Below are positions 1 to 10,478 of a DNA stretch of 58,420 nt, in pieces. Each line of letters opens with the position of its first letter. The stretch's first letter is position 1. Where the stretch lies: contig PYST01000249.1 of assembly GCA_003049485.1 (NCBI GenBank), forward strand, positions 1 through 58,420, in the 5' to 3' direction. The stretch is from Ophioceras dolichostomum (Eukaryota; Ascomycota; Sordariomycetes; Magnaporthales; Ophioceraceae). Under the pieces are notes generated by a model. That model did not search any database. It was not told the DNA's origin and saw only the letters and a list, made by a program, of their open reading frames with translations. The translations under genes and the position numbers were made by a program.

Positions 1-1674
1 GGGTAATTATTGTAATACTTCTGGAAGTCTGGGTTGTGGTGAGCATAGTGCATGGTTTGAAGATAGGCGAGCTTGTCGATCACCGTCGCCATCCTAGCCC
101 TGCTTCCCCCGTCATCACGGAGAGGCCGTCGCGATAGGTTGGCGTTCTCCACGAAAGACCTGACCAGCTGGATCATGGTGGATGAGAGGTCATGTCGACC
201 GATGGACTTCACTGACGGCTTCAGTGGGGCTTTGATGTGCGTGATGAGCGTGGCATGCGCGTTCTTGTCAGGGCGCTTGAGCATCGGGCCGAGCTTCGAG
301 AGAGCGGCCCTGATCCCGGCCGGGTCGGTCAGGTCGCCGAAGCTGAGGGCCTAAAACAAAGAGAGGCTTGCAGTTAGTCAAATACTAGGTAGTACTAAGG
401 CGTGTTCCTTTTTGGCGAAGAGGAAGTCAGAAGTGCGGCGACAGATGGCGAAACTTACGACGATGCGATCGAAGAATGTGTTGACCGGATTGGGGCTGTC
501 ACGAACCTCCAGCGTGATGCTGATGGCGGATTCACCGGTGTCAATGCGCGAGATGAAATCCTGCATCTGCACTGAGACATAGTGATACAGGGCGCCGAGA
601 ACGTCCCTCTGAGCGGGGCCGGTGTGTGAGTTCATCACATCGGCCATATGCCAGCCCGAGAAAGGAGTCTGATGACGCCCCAGAGGCCAGCGGCAGGGGG
701 GCTGCGGAAAGAGCGTGCTGCACGAATATCAGCTGTGTGCTAGTGGAAGGAGCTCGTTTTCTGCCCTTTGAGTTTATACATGCTGGGGTGCTGACATGTT
801 GGGGACTGTGAATTTGGCGCATCTGTTGCCGAACGGCAGAAGGATGCCGTCGTCGTAGAACTGGTGGAGACCCATACGGACCTCTGGGGAACAGCATGCC
901 AGTCGAAAGTCCAGCCATGCCGGGTCGGCGTTGATTGCCCTGTGACGGGTTTTGAGGGCACCCCGTCGGAATAGTTCTTGCGTCTCTCGGTTCCTCTCGT
1001 AAAACATGAGACAAGACCAGAGCCTCTCCCAGTGCTGCCGAGACAGCTTCAGGTGGACCACCGCGGAGCCCCTGCTAGCCACCGGCGGGATGTCTGGTAC
1101 ATCACCCATAGCCAATGAGGTTGCCACGCCGCATGCATTCAAGACCAGAGGGCGAACCTTCTCCTCAAGCCTCTTCATGTGGACCTCGGTCAAGAACGCA
1201 GAGTACCAGAGGTGCAAAGCGCAATCGACCGCGCCCAACGTATCATCCTCGGCGGTCAGCAGAAGGATGAGGATGATGGCGTTGCGCGCAACGACTGAGA
1301 AGCTCCTGTCTTGGATGGTTACTGATACACCGGCCTGGACGCTGGTGGGGAGCTTGGCCACTGAGACAAGTACATTCCTCACGTCTCCAGAGGCTGTCAG
1401 AAGTCGACGAACATGTCGTTAGTGTCCGCGTTCTCAGGCAGAAGGTTTCAGGCGAGCGACCGCACAGCAATGGGAGGTCTAAACTTTACCTGAGAACAGC
1501 GCCGCGAACTCGTCTTCCGCGGAAGAGAGACACAAATCGGCCTCCTCAGGTGCGATGTTGAAGAAATAGTCGCAGGCATGTCACCCCAAAGTGGTGACTG
1601 ACCATCGGCGCTCTGGTACTTCGCGTCAAATAGTGCCTGGATATCCGTGAAATACATGCCCAGGTCTTCCGCTA

Positions 1675-1718
1675 AGCCGCACCACCTAAATTTCGGCCAC
1701 CCCTAAATATCGGCCACC
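1675..1718 (+). repeat. left terminal inverted repeat of the pogo element
   Basis: This 44-bp sequence starts AGCCGCACCACC just after the target TA. It matches the reverse complement of 3704-3747 with a single mismatch. Confidence 0.93.
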
Positions 1719-1825
1719 TGCATATAGATTCCCACAACATCAACCCTATCGCGGGACACCGCATTTCACCACATAAATGAGATCGCAAAACTCGGAAAAA
1801 ATCGCAATGCATCAATCAACCATCA

Positions 1826-3670
1826 ATGAAGCCATATACCGAAAGCGAGGTCGCCTGGGCGCTGGAGGCGGTCTCCCAAGGCCGCTCCGTCCGCAAGGCC
1901 GCTCTCGATTGGGGGGTACCCAGGTCAACCCTCCAGGAGCGGCTTTCTGGCCGCCTTCCGCAAGACCAAGCCCACAACGGTCAAAAACGCTTAGATCAGG
2001 TCCAGGAGCAGCGTTTGGAGGACTGGGTCCTTACGCAATCGGCTCTGGGATACCCTCCTACGCACCGCGAGTTGCGCTTCTTAGTCGAGAGGATCCTCAA
2101 GCGCCGGGGTGACTCTACACGGCTCGGGAAGCACTGGGTTTCCAATTTCCTTAACCGCCACCCTATTCTCAAGTCCCAAAGGGCTCGGAATATGGACTCT
2201 CAACGTATCAACGGTGCGTCCAGTGCGGTGATCAAAGAGTGGTGGCTGCGCCTCCACTTTCCAGAGGTCTCGATTATCAAACCGGAACACCGTTGGAATA
2301 TGGACGAGGCCGGGGTTGTTGAAGGAGAGGGAAGCAGCGGGATCGTTGTAGGAGCGCGCGCAGCACGTGCTCTCCAAAGAAAAACGCTTGGAACACGAGG
2401 CTGGACGACCTTTATCGAGACTATCAACGCCACCGGCCGTTACCTCCCGCCCGTGGTTATCTTCAAAGGCGCAACGGTCCAACAACAGTGGTTCCCTACG
2501 GAAATGGCCAGCTTAAACGACTGGAAGTTCACCTCGACCCCTACCGGGCGGACCGACAACAAGGTCGGAGAGACGTGGTTGCAAGATGTTACAAGGGCTT
2601 GTGTGTAATAAGGGCTTGTGGTATTGCAAGGGATAATCTCTAAGGGCATCTAATGGAGGCTTAAGGATCTAGGATCCCCTCTGGATGAAGATATAATACA
2701 ACTGCCCTTATATAGACCATCTTTCCTAGATGCCTGAGGCACCTTCTGGGCTTGACGTGGCCTATGGCCCACTCTGCTGCCTAGAAAGGCCCACTGTAGA
2801 TTCCTCCGTGTGACACAAGAGGTCTTCCTACCGGCCACCACCCCGGCCGATCTCTCTGAGGCTAGGCTGTTGATACTTGACGGCCACGGTAGCCACGTAA
2901 TACCCCTTTTTATGGCTCTTTGCGCAGAGAACAACATTTTTCTACTTTATTTGCCTGCCCATACCTCTCACGTTTTGCAACCTCTCGATCTGGGCGTGTT
3001 CAGCCCCCTCAAACGACGGTACCGCGATGCGATCGACCACCTAGGCCAATTCAACGGCTCTACCGTGGTTGGGAAGCGCCTATTCCTCCAAGCGTACCAA
3101 GAAGCACGGGGCAGGGCCCTTTCTCACAGCAATATTACGGCAGGGTTCAAAGCAACGGGCCTGTGGCCGATCAACATGGCCAAGCCCCTGACGAACAAGC
3201 TTCTACTGGAAAACAGCAACCTCGAGCCTTTTTCAAGCCACAAAAACGCTTCCCAGGCCAGGGCTAGGCCTCCTGGGACCTCCTCCTTCCTGGAGGATAC
3301 CTCAGCGGTATTATGGAATACGCCTACCAAGGCCCGAGAGGTGGCCAGTCAAGCCCGGCAATTGACCGCCCTTTACGGGGGCAATTCTACGTCACGCCTG
3401 TTGTTCAACAAGCTCCAAAAAGCCATGGATCGCAAGGACTACGATTTGGCTACCATGGAACGCGAAAAGAAGCGTCTGGAGGCACGCGTTGAAGAGCTAT
3501 TTCCGAGAAAGCGGAAGAAGGTCCGGCCCGACCCGAACGCGGTATTTGCGACCGTGCGGGACGTCAGGAAGGCCAGGGGAATTGTTGAAGCTATTCAGAT
3601 TGAAGAGGACGACGAGGAGGATACTTCTGGAGAGAGCACAATTGAAAACGAGATCGTGGTGCGGCCATAA
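1826..3670 (+). pseudogene. Fot1/pogo transposase (DDE_1), split by a solo LTR
   Basis: The N-terminal part (1826-2586) has a Psq-type helix-turn-helix (residues about 1-50, with VRKAALDWGVPRSTLQ) and a CENP-B-like second DNA-binding domain (about 60-130). The catalytic DDE_1 domain shows the first Asp in NMDEAG. The C-terminal part (2821-3670) has the second Asp in LLILDGHGSHV, the third in LQPLDLGVF, and a basic tail (RKRKKVR). The 229-bp LTR plus its 5-bp duplication (234 bp) adds in-frame stops, so no full transposase can be made. Without it the frame is continuous for 536 codons, close to Fot1 (542 aa). The absence of other lesions suggests a young insertion. Confidence 0.9.
2587..2815. 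mobile_element. solo LTR of an LTR retrotransposon
   Basis: This 229-bp insert begins TGTTAC and ends GTGACA (the TG...CA hallmark of LTRs). It is flanked by the 5-bp target-site duplication CAAGA (2582-2586 and 2816-2820). Inside are a TATA-like stretch (around 2707) and a short direct repeat of AAGGGCTTGTG near the 5' end. No internal retrotransposon sequence is present, so it is a recombination remnant. Its orientation and Copia or Gypsy assignment cannot be decided. Confidence 0.88.
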
Positions 3671-3703
3671 TTGTATGCAGAGTTGATCTTCCCCTTTTTT
3701 TTG

Positions 3704-3747
3704 GGTGGCCGATATCTAGGGGTGGCCGAAATTTAGGTGGTGCGGCT
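3704..3747 (-). repeat. right terminal inverted repeat of the pogo element
   Basis: This 44-bp inverted copy of the left end finishes GGTGGTGCGGCT and is followed by the duplicated target TA. Confidence 0.93.
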
Positions 3748-4049
3748 TATAGCCGGCGGTGCGAAGTACTCCTCCAGCACGCGCGAGGCGCAAACTTTGT
3801 TGTGCTCCTAAGCATGCTCAGTCAGACACTGGACTCCGCAGTACTAATTTGAGAATCAACCAACAGCAGGTCAGAAACTGTTATGAATGGAACAACTGGT
3901 GAGCTCTTGCAGATATTTACCGCGACTAGGAAGCAGCTCTTGCATACGAGAATCCCGTTGCCGGTGCAAGGCTTCCTGTTTTCGCCCCCCGCATTGTTGG
4001 CGCAGGGCAGGTCTAGGGCCCCCGGTGTAGAATCACCCATCCCGTTCAA

Positions 4050-5712
4050 AATGGACGAGAAGTTGATGATTGGCAGCCGGAGAAAGCTCAGGGGATGGTA
4101 AAGAGCTATTTAGCTCGATAGATTTCTGGGGTGAGAGAGGGCAAAGTACTGCGGCGGAAACGATGGCGGTGCTTGTCAACTTCTGTGTGAAGAGTGAAGA
4201 AGAGTGATGTGGGTTAGCGGTGGGAAGGGAAAAGTGACGAGAGAGAGAGGGTGGGAGAGCAGATATTTATAGACGCTACACTAGCCTATACAAACGCGGT
4301 CAGGACGACGAAACGATCCTAGAGTCGACCGCAATCTCTGTTCGCATTGGTTCCCCAACCTAACGATTGCCTCAAAACCATCGTGGGGGTCGGTAGACAA
4401 TCGGTTCGTCGTTTACACGTTCGTTGGCTGCCGGCTACTCCAGCAAACAGGCTGTCCCCTCTTTGGCGCCTCCCCAGCCAACCTGACTACCTAGACGAGG
4501 TGGCAATTGGACGCCTTGTATAGTATCCTTTTGACAGAGTCGTATCAAGCCATTTCTGTCCAACAGTACTACATTGACGGAATGCCCAACAAGGCCGCCA
4601 GAGGTACTCGTGGGCTATCGAGCGACCTGTTGCCGAACAGGCCCTTGAGTCCTGGCAACATGCTGGTACTAGTATCCGAAGTTCCCACGGAAGCCTAGAT
4701 CCGGGCTGAGAGCGGCGGCTGTGAAGCAAAGCAAACAGGGTCAAAGGCAATATTTGATAGATACAAAGAACGGGGCAATGCCAGCAATTTGTGCCCCCCC
4801 CCCTCCCCCGCCTCTTGTGAAGCCCTACTTGAGGCACCAAGAACACAACCGCCTGAAAGCAAACGGTTTCTTCACACGACCGCTCTCAGGTTGGCTCGCG
4901 GGCGACTCAGGAACCTTCATCTCACTCGTTGCTACCCGTTTGCTGCACTGCTTCCCATTCTCAGCCCTGCTACTAGTACTGCTCCCAGGTTTGATGTCAG
5001 GCTCGGCGTTGTCTGGGCTTTCTCGTTGCTCGCTCTCGGGCGCGTCGTTCTCGGAGGCCCGTGCAGCAATCGGAGGGTCCTCAGTCTCCGTTTTGCTTTT
5101 GTTTGCCGCTACTCTCGCCTGACTTCTTGCGGCTAGTCTCTGGTTCTCCGTGAACTGGTTCTGTCTGAGGATTTCAGACAGGGCTCGGTCTCGAGGCGAA
5201 CGCGGGGTGGCGTCGAGTTAGCGGACGCCGGAATGGATGTCGATCGGTGAAATGCCACGGGGGGAGCCCTACCTATGCGGTCGATTTCGTTTGGTGGCGA
5301 GATCATGTTCTCGTAAGAGAGTTTGGTATCTCCTTGGGGTTTCGTTGAGCAGTTCAAGAATTTGGCTTCTCGCATTTCCAGTCGTGTCGGGCACTAGAGT
5401 TGATGGAGATTTCATGAAGCCAACAAAAGAACAAAAAAGAAGAAAAAGGGCCTCCGAATCTCGGAGGCCTCTCCACTAGCGTTGCGATGTGATGTTCAGC
5501 TCCTCAGCCACCAGTCACAGACCAGCGAATGAGGGATGTTAAAACGAAGCCATTCAGCTGCACTTCACCCCTCCATCACCCCTCCATCGATGCAGCAGGG
5601 CACCTTTAATCACGCTAGATAAAAGCCAGGAGCCCCAGAACATGAAGCCCAGGAAAGATTTGCTTTTTTTGCGGCTGCAAAGCTAACGGAAGAACAGACC
5701 TTCCGGAGTCTG
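4050..5712. other. intergenic, no supported gene
   Basis: This stretch contains the presumed promoter of the DUF4470 pseudogene (purine-rich stretch near 4240). The ORFs here are short, mutually overlapping and unlike any family I know. A perfect 9-bp stem with a 3-nt loop (5449-5457 and 5461-5469, arms GGCCTCCGA and TCGGAGGCC) follows an A-rich run. Confidence 0.5.
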
Positions 5713-6832
5713 ATGGCCTCGTATCCTCCCACTTATTCGGATGAGTCGCAGCCGACTACCAACCATGCGACGGGCTACAGGAGGCTGGCCGACTTCATGG
5801 GATGGAATCCCCAGTACGCCATATTCCCTCGATTCCTGGCCGCGAATGCGCTGACCCTCCTCGGCCTCCAGGCGGAGATCGTGCGGATCGAAGAAGAGCT
5901 GAAAGTTGTCACCCAGCTCAACGAAGCGGACTCGGAAAAAGACAACCAAATCCGCAAGGAGTACCAGTATAATTGGTGTTCTCTGCAGGATGGGGAGGAC
6001 GGAAATAGCCGACAGAGGCAGCTCGTGTTACAACTACGCGCGGTTCTGCACGACTACAGTGCGTACCTACCGAACAAGACCAGCCGCCCCAGCTGATGCC
6101 TCGAGCTGATGCCTCCGTCTAACCAGCGTCGGTGATATTATTTTCGCACAGATTCAGCCTTGATCCAACAGATCACCCTCAACAAGCAGCCCATTCCAAC
6201 GGGTCAAGACCTGCGGACGCTGTGCGACTGGATCGAGAACCCCTACGGACTCGCGAGCGGGCTGAGAGGTCCCGGCTCCCGGCTGTGGTTCAACACCATC
6301 AACGGAGAGCTCCAAACGGCCGACAAGCTCCTTCTATGGCCTGAAATTGGCGCGATGGACGATTTCACGAAGATGATGCTGCGGTTCCTCGCCAAGATCA
6401 AATGGGCCCTTCCCTTCTTTTCTGTGCCTGTAAGTTATCTAGATGATGACCCGCACCATTACATTCATGGGCCGCCAACAAATACGAATGCAACTACAGG
6501 AACGTTTCTTTCCCGCATCAACCATCGCGGTCCCGAATCCATCCCCAGACAAGGACTTTCGCCGAGTTGGCACCATACGACGCTTTGCCAGCGCGGCAGA
6601 CAAGCTGGTGACCGTCATCTCCTGCCTCGCCATCACCGTCCCTATTATTATTCTTCAGCACGTGCAGAGCACCCCCATAAGGCTCTCGCTCATCGTCATC
6701 TTCAGCCTGATCATCTCGTTGACGCTCACCTACATGTCTGATGCGTCGCGCAAGGAGATCTTCGCCGTGGTCGCGGCCATCGCAGCCGTCCAGGTCGTCT
6801 TCGTTGGGACGTCAGAAACGAGGGTCGACTGA
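5713..6832 (+). CDS. DUF6594 family membrane protein
   Basis: Three exons, 5713-6058, 6158-6429 and 6500-6832, give 316 aa; intron 2 has a GTAAGT donor. The N-terminus has the family's opening block (GYRRLADFMGWNPQYAIFPR, then a leucine-rich helix with LLGLQAEI). A helical middle region follows (QITLNKQPIPTGQDLRTLCD). The C-terminus has two or three hydrophobic segments (LVTVISCLAITVPIIIL, LSLIVIFSLIISLTLTYM, IFAVVAAIAAVQVVFVG). This layout is typical of fungal DUF6594 proteins, which are expanded in filamentous ascomycetes and have no known biochemical role. Location in a membrane is inferred from the C-terminal segments. Confidence 0.85.
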
Positions 6833-6970
6833 AGGAAATCACCCATCATCATCGATCATCAAACAGGGCGCTCTCTTATTTACCTGCCTACCCTACATCC
6901 CAACCCCCCCAAGTCCCTATATAATTACCCATCTACCAAGCCTGGCTGGACCCCCCGAAGGAAGCCATCA

Positions 6971-8089
6971 TCACTCAGCAACATGACACCCCCCATTCCC
7001 CAAATCCACAAAATTCGGCCTCCTCCCCACCTCCTTCAGCCTCCCAACCCTCGCCTCCTCCTCCAACGCCTCCTCAACACTCCTCTTCACATCCGTAATA
7101 AACAGGCTCAAAAACCCGCCGTACACCATCTCCGCGTCCGCAGACCGCAGCCACACCTTAGGCCTCGCCGCCCTCTCGAGCTCCAGCCCGCCCATGACGC
7201 CGAGCGTGTTCCGCATCAATCCCACGAACCAGCTGTCCTTCAGCGCGTGCAGCAGCGCGACGACCTCGACCTCCGGCTCGGCGCGGTGGCAGAAGGCCTG
7301 GACGGAGGGCGAGGACGTGCGGATGCCGTGCGGGGAGGACAGGAGCGCCTCGTGTTTCTTGCCGTCCAAAGACTCCCAGAGGACGACCAGGCAGAAGTTG
7401 AGGAAGAAGTGGCCTTCCATGCGGAAGAAGCTGAGCCAGGACGGCAGGCCCGCGGCCGCGAGCTCGGGGTGTTTGGTGGCGGTCTCTTCCTTCCACCTCC
7501 ACGCCGGGGCTTCTTTGCCCGCTGGTGTGGCGGCGGGCGAGAGGAGGGGCATCCGCACGACCGTTGCGAAGTGGTCCATCCCCTTGATGGTGGACATGCA
7601 GTCCGGGGCGGCGACGACGGGGATGGAGGGGGAGAAGCTACGCAGCGAGGGGATGTGCAGGTGGTCGTCGAGGTTGATGCTGAGGACGAGGGCGCCGATG
7701 CGCGAGGTTGACGAGCTCGAATCATCACTGTTGCGGCTATTTGTCTTGCGACTCCCGAGCGCAGCAACGGCCGCGTCGTCGATCTCGCGCGCGATGGCCT
7801 CGACGGCCGCGCCGCTCGTCGCCGCCGAAGGCAGGTCGGCCTCGAGGCGGGACATGCCCAGCAGCCAGCCGCCGAAGGTGTCGGCCGTGCCGTCTAGCCA
7901 GGGCTCCATCACGATGTGGAAATAGTGGTGATGGTCCGGCGGTGATGATGACGCCGTGCTGGCTGCTGGGATGGGTATCGAGACGAGCCAGGCCGCGTCG
8001 GCGTTGAGGGACGTGAAGACCGGTCGGGCCTGAGCGCCCGGGGCGGAGAAGTGCGCTTTGAGCGCCGCTGCTCTTCTTTCGGCTGCCAT
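6971..8089 (-). CDS. metallo-beta-lactamase-like fungal protein
   Basis: A single 372-aa exon. It resembles a fungal family distantly related to MBL-fold hydrolases: an N-terminal block with FTSLNADAAWLVSIPIP, then HYFHIVMEPWLDG, and a central LVLSINLDDHLHIPSL...SIPVVAAPDC segment in the position of the MBL metal-binding strand. The canonical HxHxDH motif is not evident, so metal binding and catalysis are doubtful. The C-terminal third (from about residue 240) is less conserved. Its stop is about 140 bp from the stop of the convergent DUF6594 gene. The start at 8089 is the first ATG of the open frame and is followed directly by the conserved block. Confidence 0.75.
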   Translation of the reverse strand: MAAERRAAALKAHFSAPGAQARPVFTSLNADAAWLVSIPIPAASTASSSPPDHHHYFHIVMEPWLDGTADTFGGWLLGMSRLEADLPSAATSGAAVEAIAREIDDAAVAALGSRKTNSRNSDDSSSSTSRIGALVLSINLDDHLHIPSLRSFSPSIPVVAAPDCMSTIKGMDHFATVVRMPLLSPAATPAGKEAPAWRWKEETATKHPELAAAGLPSWLSFFRMEGHFFLNFCLVVLWESLDGKKHEALLSSPHGIRTSSPSVQAFCHRAEPEVEVVALLHALKDSWFVGLMRNTLGVMGGLELERAARPKVWLRSADAEMVYGGFLSLFITDVKRSVEEALEEEARVGRLKEVGRRPNFVDLGNGGCHVAE

Positions 8090-8812
8090 GACTACCTAGG
8101 CACCTAGGTTCCTGGGTAGACAGACCGCTTGCGTTGATGCTGGTTGGTGATCTGTTTTCTCGTCTTTTCTTGTGTTTGTGTGGATGTGTTTTTCACCGCT
8201 TCTCTGAATTCTGGTCCGTCGTTGTGACGGGTGTTGTTTCGGTGGATTGGGAGTCGTTATTTCTTTCAACCCTGTTGTAGGGGAGGGCGAGAAGGGGAGA
8301 TCGGCGTTACGGGATACGCGTTTATAATATCATACCACATCGGGTTGGGAGGTTGGGAGGGGGTTAGAGACGGGGCACGATATCTCCAAGCCCCTTATAT
8401 CATCAAGTATCTCCTTAGCGAGTGCGACCTAGCGGAGACCTACCACAATTCGACGGCGGCGATGAGGAATACATGTGGATCGTCGTCGGTAGGCGGGGAG
8501 TGGGCCATTGCTGCCACAGCAGGAGCAGAGAATGGAGCAAACTACTGCCGGCTTGGGACACTCGCTATCACCGAGCAAGGGGTGACGGACACTGGAAGGG
8601 GCGGCGTGAAAACTAGTGTCGCTTACGTGTGTGCCTTGTAGGGAAACCACCAAGGTAAAAGCTGAATGGCGCATCGGCAGTGGCTGATCGGCAATACGCC
8701 GCGTCGTTGCCCAGACGCACGAAGGAACGACAGAAATCCTTCCGCACGTTGGTGCGCTGGCGTCGTTTCGGGACACCACATAAGCTCTGCTAGCTCAGCG
8801 ACACAGTTGTGC
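8090..8812. other. intergenic, 5' flank of the MBL-like gene
   Basis: Holds the T-rich upstream region of the MBL-like gene and overlapping minus-strand ORFs (8429-8835) that could be 3' exons or UTR of the gene at 8813-10478. I cannot assign them. Confidence 0.35.
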
Positions 8813-10478
8813 TCAGCGGTGATGAACACGGTCAAATTCCTCGGAGTCGGAGCAAGCTCGTCGCCGCTCTACATACAGCACACGTTTCCACGGATCACCC
8901 AAAAAACGGGGAACGCATCCGGGGGACTTCGCTCGGACATACACCACATTGGGTTTCTTTACCCGCCGAGCTACGAGAGCTTGTTTAATCGAACGGTAGC
9001 TTGTCCTTAGCACGCCACGCGAGATCATTTCCGCGGAGCCGTGCGTGCGCAACGCAACTACTAGGAACTCACTCAGGTCCTCCCCGTTTGTACTACGGCC
9101 ACCACAAGATAGAGGTGAATGACCCACAGGTACTCATTAAGCAGCGATCTGTCTTGCAGGGACGATAGAAATATATTGATGAGCTACATACGTACGAAGA
9201 TCACTACTTAGAGTGATGATCACATTGAATCGGGGGCCGAGCACTCACCCGCTTCCCTATTACCCCACGCTGTCGCCAGCCCGTCGTTAGGCCGCAGGTA
9301 TATCCATCCGTTTCCTTCGTAGAATGCGTCGATATATACCCTTTATGCTACCTATACGACCTGTCGGTAGTCCGGGCCAATGGATTCCTTGGTCATCAGG
9401 CGTCGTATCGGAGATGCTTTCGCGGGCGAGCGCCGCTCTCCTCGCCCCGGAGGCGGGCGCCCATAATGACGCCCAAGTTACCAACTCACAGGTTGGCACG
9501 TCGCCCATCGAAGAATGTGAGCATGTCCGGGTGGTGATAGCAGTCTTGGTCGACGGTAAGGAGGCGCGACTGGCGGAGTATCGTTCGCCTTGTCCTAAAA
9601 CAGCTGAGTCACCCGGGTCTTGCTCATGCGGCAGACTGACAGAACGAGGACCTGGCTGACACCAAAGGAAAATGGACGTTAAATGATGTTCAATGGATGT
9701 TAAGTGCAGGTACCTGAGCACCTCAAGGCGGCATGTGGAATCTTACCAGAAACTGCGAAAAATTCGGCATCAACGCCTCAAAAAGGCTAGTTTGTGCGGC
9801 GCTCACGAGGTGGATAGCGGCGACAAGCTCGCTGCGGAGGACCTCGTTTCCTCCAGCACCACGGAGTCCCAAACCCAGCAGACTAAATGCGGCACTCCTC
9901 TCATGCAGGTGGCTGTCTCAGTGCTCCACATAGGTATTTCCTCACGCGGTTGGGTGGTCGTGGGAGGCTTCGCCCACGTACTTAGGAGCCCGAGCAAGCG
10001 ACCATGGCCAGAGCTTGCGAGTACTCGGGAAATTGTTAGTGTTCTCATAAAAACCAATGAGAAACCTAGGTGGGCAGGGGGTTACCTACGCGAGACCAGA
10101 CCATTCTGGCTCACTCTCGAGCTGGAGCGGGCGAATCCAATCGTGGGACATGGCCCAGAGCCGCCCCTGCAAGTAACCAGCGCAGTCGCCGCCGCCCTGA
10201 TGGCCCCTGTCGCATATCAGCGGCGAGCCCTCGTATTCTCCTACAGCCTCAGCAACTGCTTCATCCAACTCGGCTTCATCGCAGTTGATCGGCGCGAAGT
10301 ACACACCCGGGTCAACTCCCCCACGACCGACCGCGTCCACATCAATCGGTAGTCCGTTCGAGATGCGGAGATGACCGAGCGCATTACGATCGATGGCAGG
10401 ATCACGAACCGACGTCAGCCATGTCCCGAGTGACCTGAGATCGAGTTGGTGAGACGGGTGATATGTACGAGTAGCCAT
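8813..10478 (-). CDS. unrecognised multi-exon protein gene
   Basis: The first three exons join cleanly: 10478-10090, 10023-9982 and 9912-9747 (199 codons, phases 2, 2 and 0). Intron 1 is 66 bp with an ACTAAC branch-like site; intron 2 is 69 bp. Exon 1 is acidic (residues 63-85, with EAELDEAVAEAVGEYEGS); exon 3 has a helical stretch (AAFSLLGLGLRGAGGNEVLR, SELVAAIHLVSAAQTSLFEA). Further coding-like islands on the same strand are 9600-9495 (QDCYHHPDMLTFFDGRR), 9340-9250 (YIDAFYEGNGWIYLRPNDGL) and 9090-8970 (EDLSEFLVVALRTHGSAEMI), each ending at a GTGAGT- or GTAAAG-type donor. The exon order beyond 9747 is not resolved, so the 3' end is approximate. I recognise no domain. Confidence 0.45.

Larger units (their letters stand above)
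1675..3747 (+). mobile_element. Fot1/pogo-family DNA transposon (Tc1/mariner superfamily)
   Basis: The element is bounded by 44-bp terminal inverted repeats (1675-1718 and 3704-3747) with one mismatch, and flanked by a TA duplication (1673-1674, 3748-3749), as expected for Tc1/mariner. Each repeat contains two near-identical 17-bp subrepeats (CCTAAATTTCGGCCACC and CCTAAATATCGGCCACC), plausible transposase-binding sites. Without the nested LTR and its duplication the element is 1839 bp, close to Fot1 (about 1.9 kb). It sits inside a coding exon of the DUF4470/MYND gene, and removing it with one TA restores that reading frame. Confidence 0.93.
1..4049 (-). pseudogene. DUF4470/MYND-finger protein gene, broken by a transposon
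   Basis: Read on the minus strand, exon 1 (4049-3921) and exon 2 (3843-3750) encode a MYND zinc finger: an upstream CxxC pair, then YC, with C-x3-C-x3-H-x3-H-x3-C spacing. After the inserted element (1675-3747) the frame resumes as MYFTDIQALFDAKY. Further exons are about 1672-1490, 1393-780, 701-459 and 350 to the window edge, separated by GT-AG introns 1394-1489, 702-779 and 351-458. They carry the DUF4470 signatures ASGDVRNVL, VVARNAIILILLLTAEDD and DGILLPFGN, and a downstream WPLG...FSGWH block. Lesions: a TAG (3810-3808) inside the finger where CAG would keep the zinc-finger spacing; the transposon; and an apparent one-base frameshift near 1583 between PLWGDMPA and DYFFNIAPEE. The function of DUF4470 is unknown; MYND fingers usually bind proteins. 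The 3' end lies outside the window. Confidence 0.85.

Noticed and set aside
5449..5469. Perfect hairpin after an A-rich run, resembling a bacterial terminator
   Set aside because: The context is eukaryotic and no gene ends there; likely incidental.
6983..7925. Two plus-strand ORFs of about 242 codons
   Set aside because: Antisense to the MBL-like gene; Arg/Pro/Gly-rich, typical of GC-rich shadows.
9930..9975. In-frame TGA codons in the unrecognised gene at 8813-10478
   Set aside because: Both fall in a 69-bp intron (9913-9981) with matching phase, so they are not evidence of decay.
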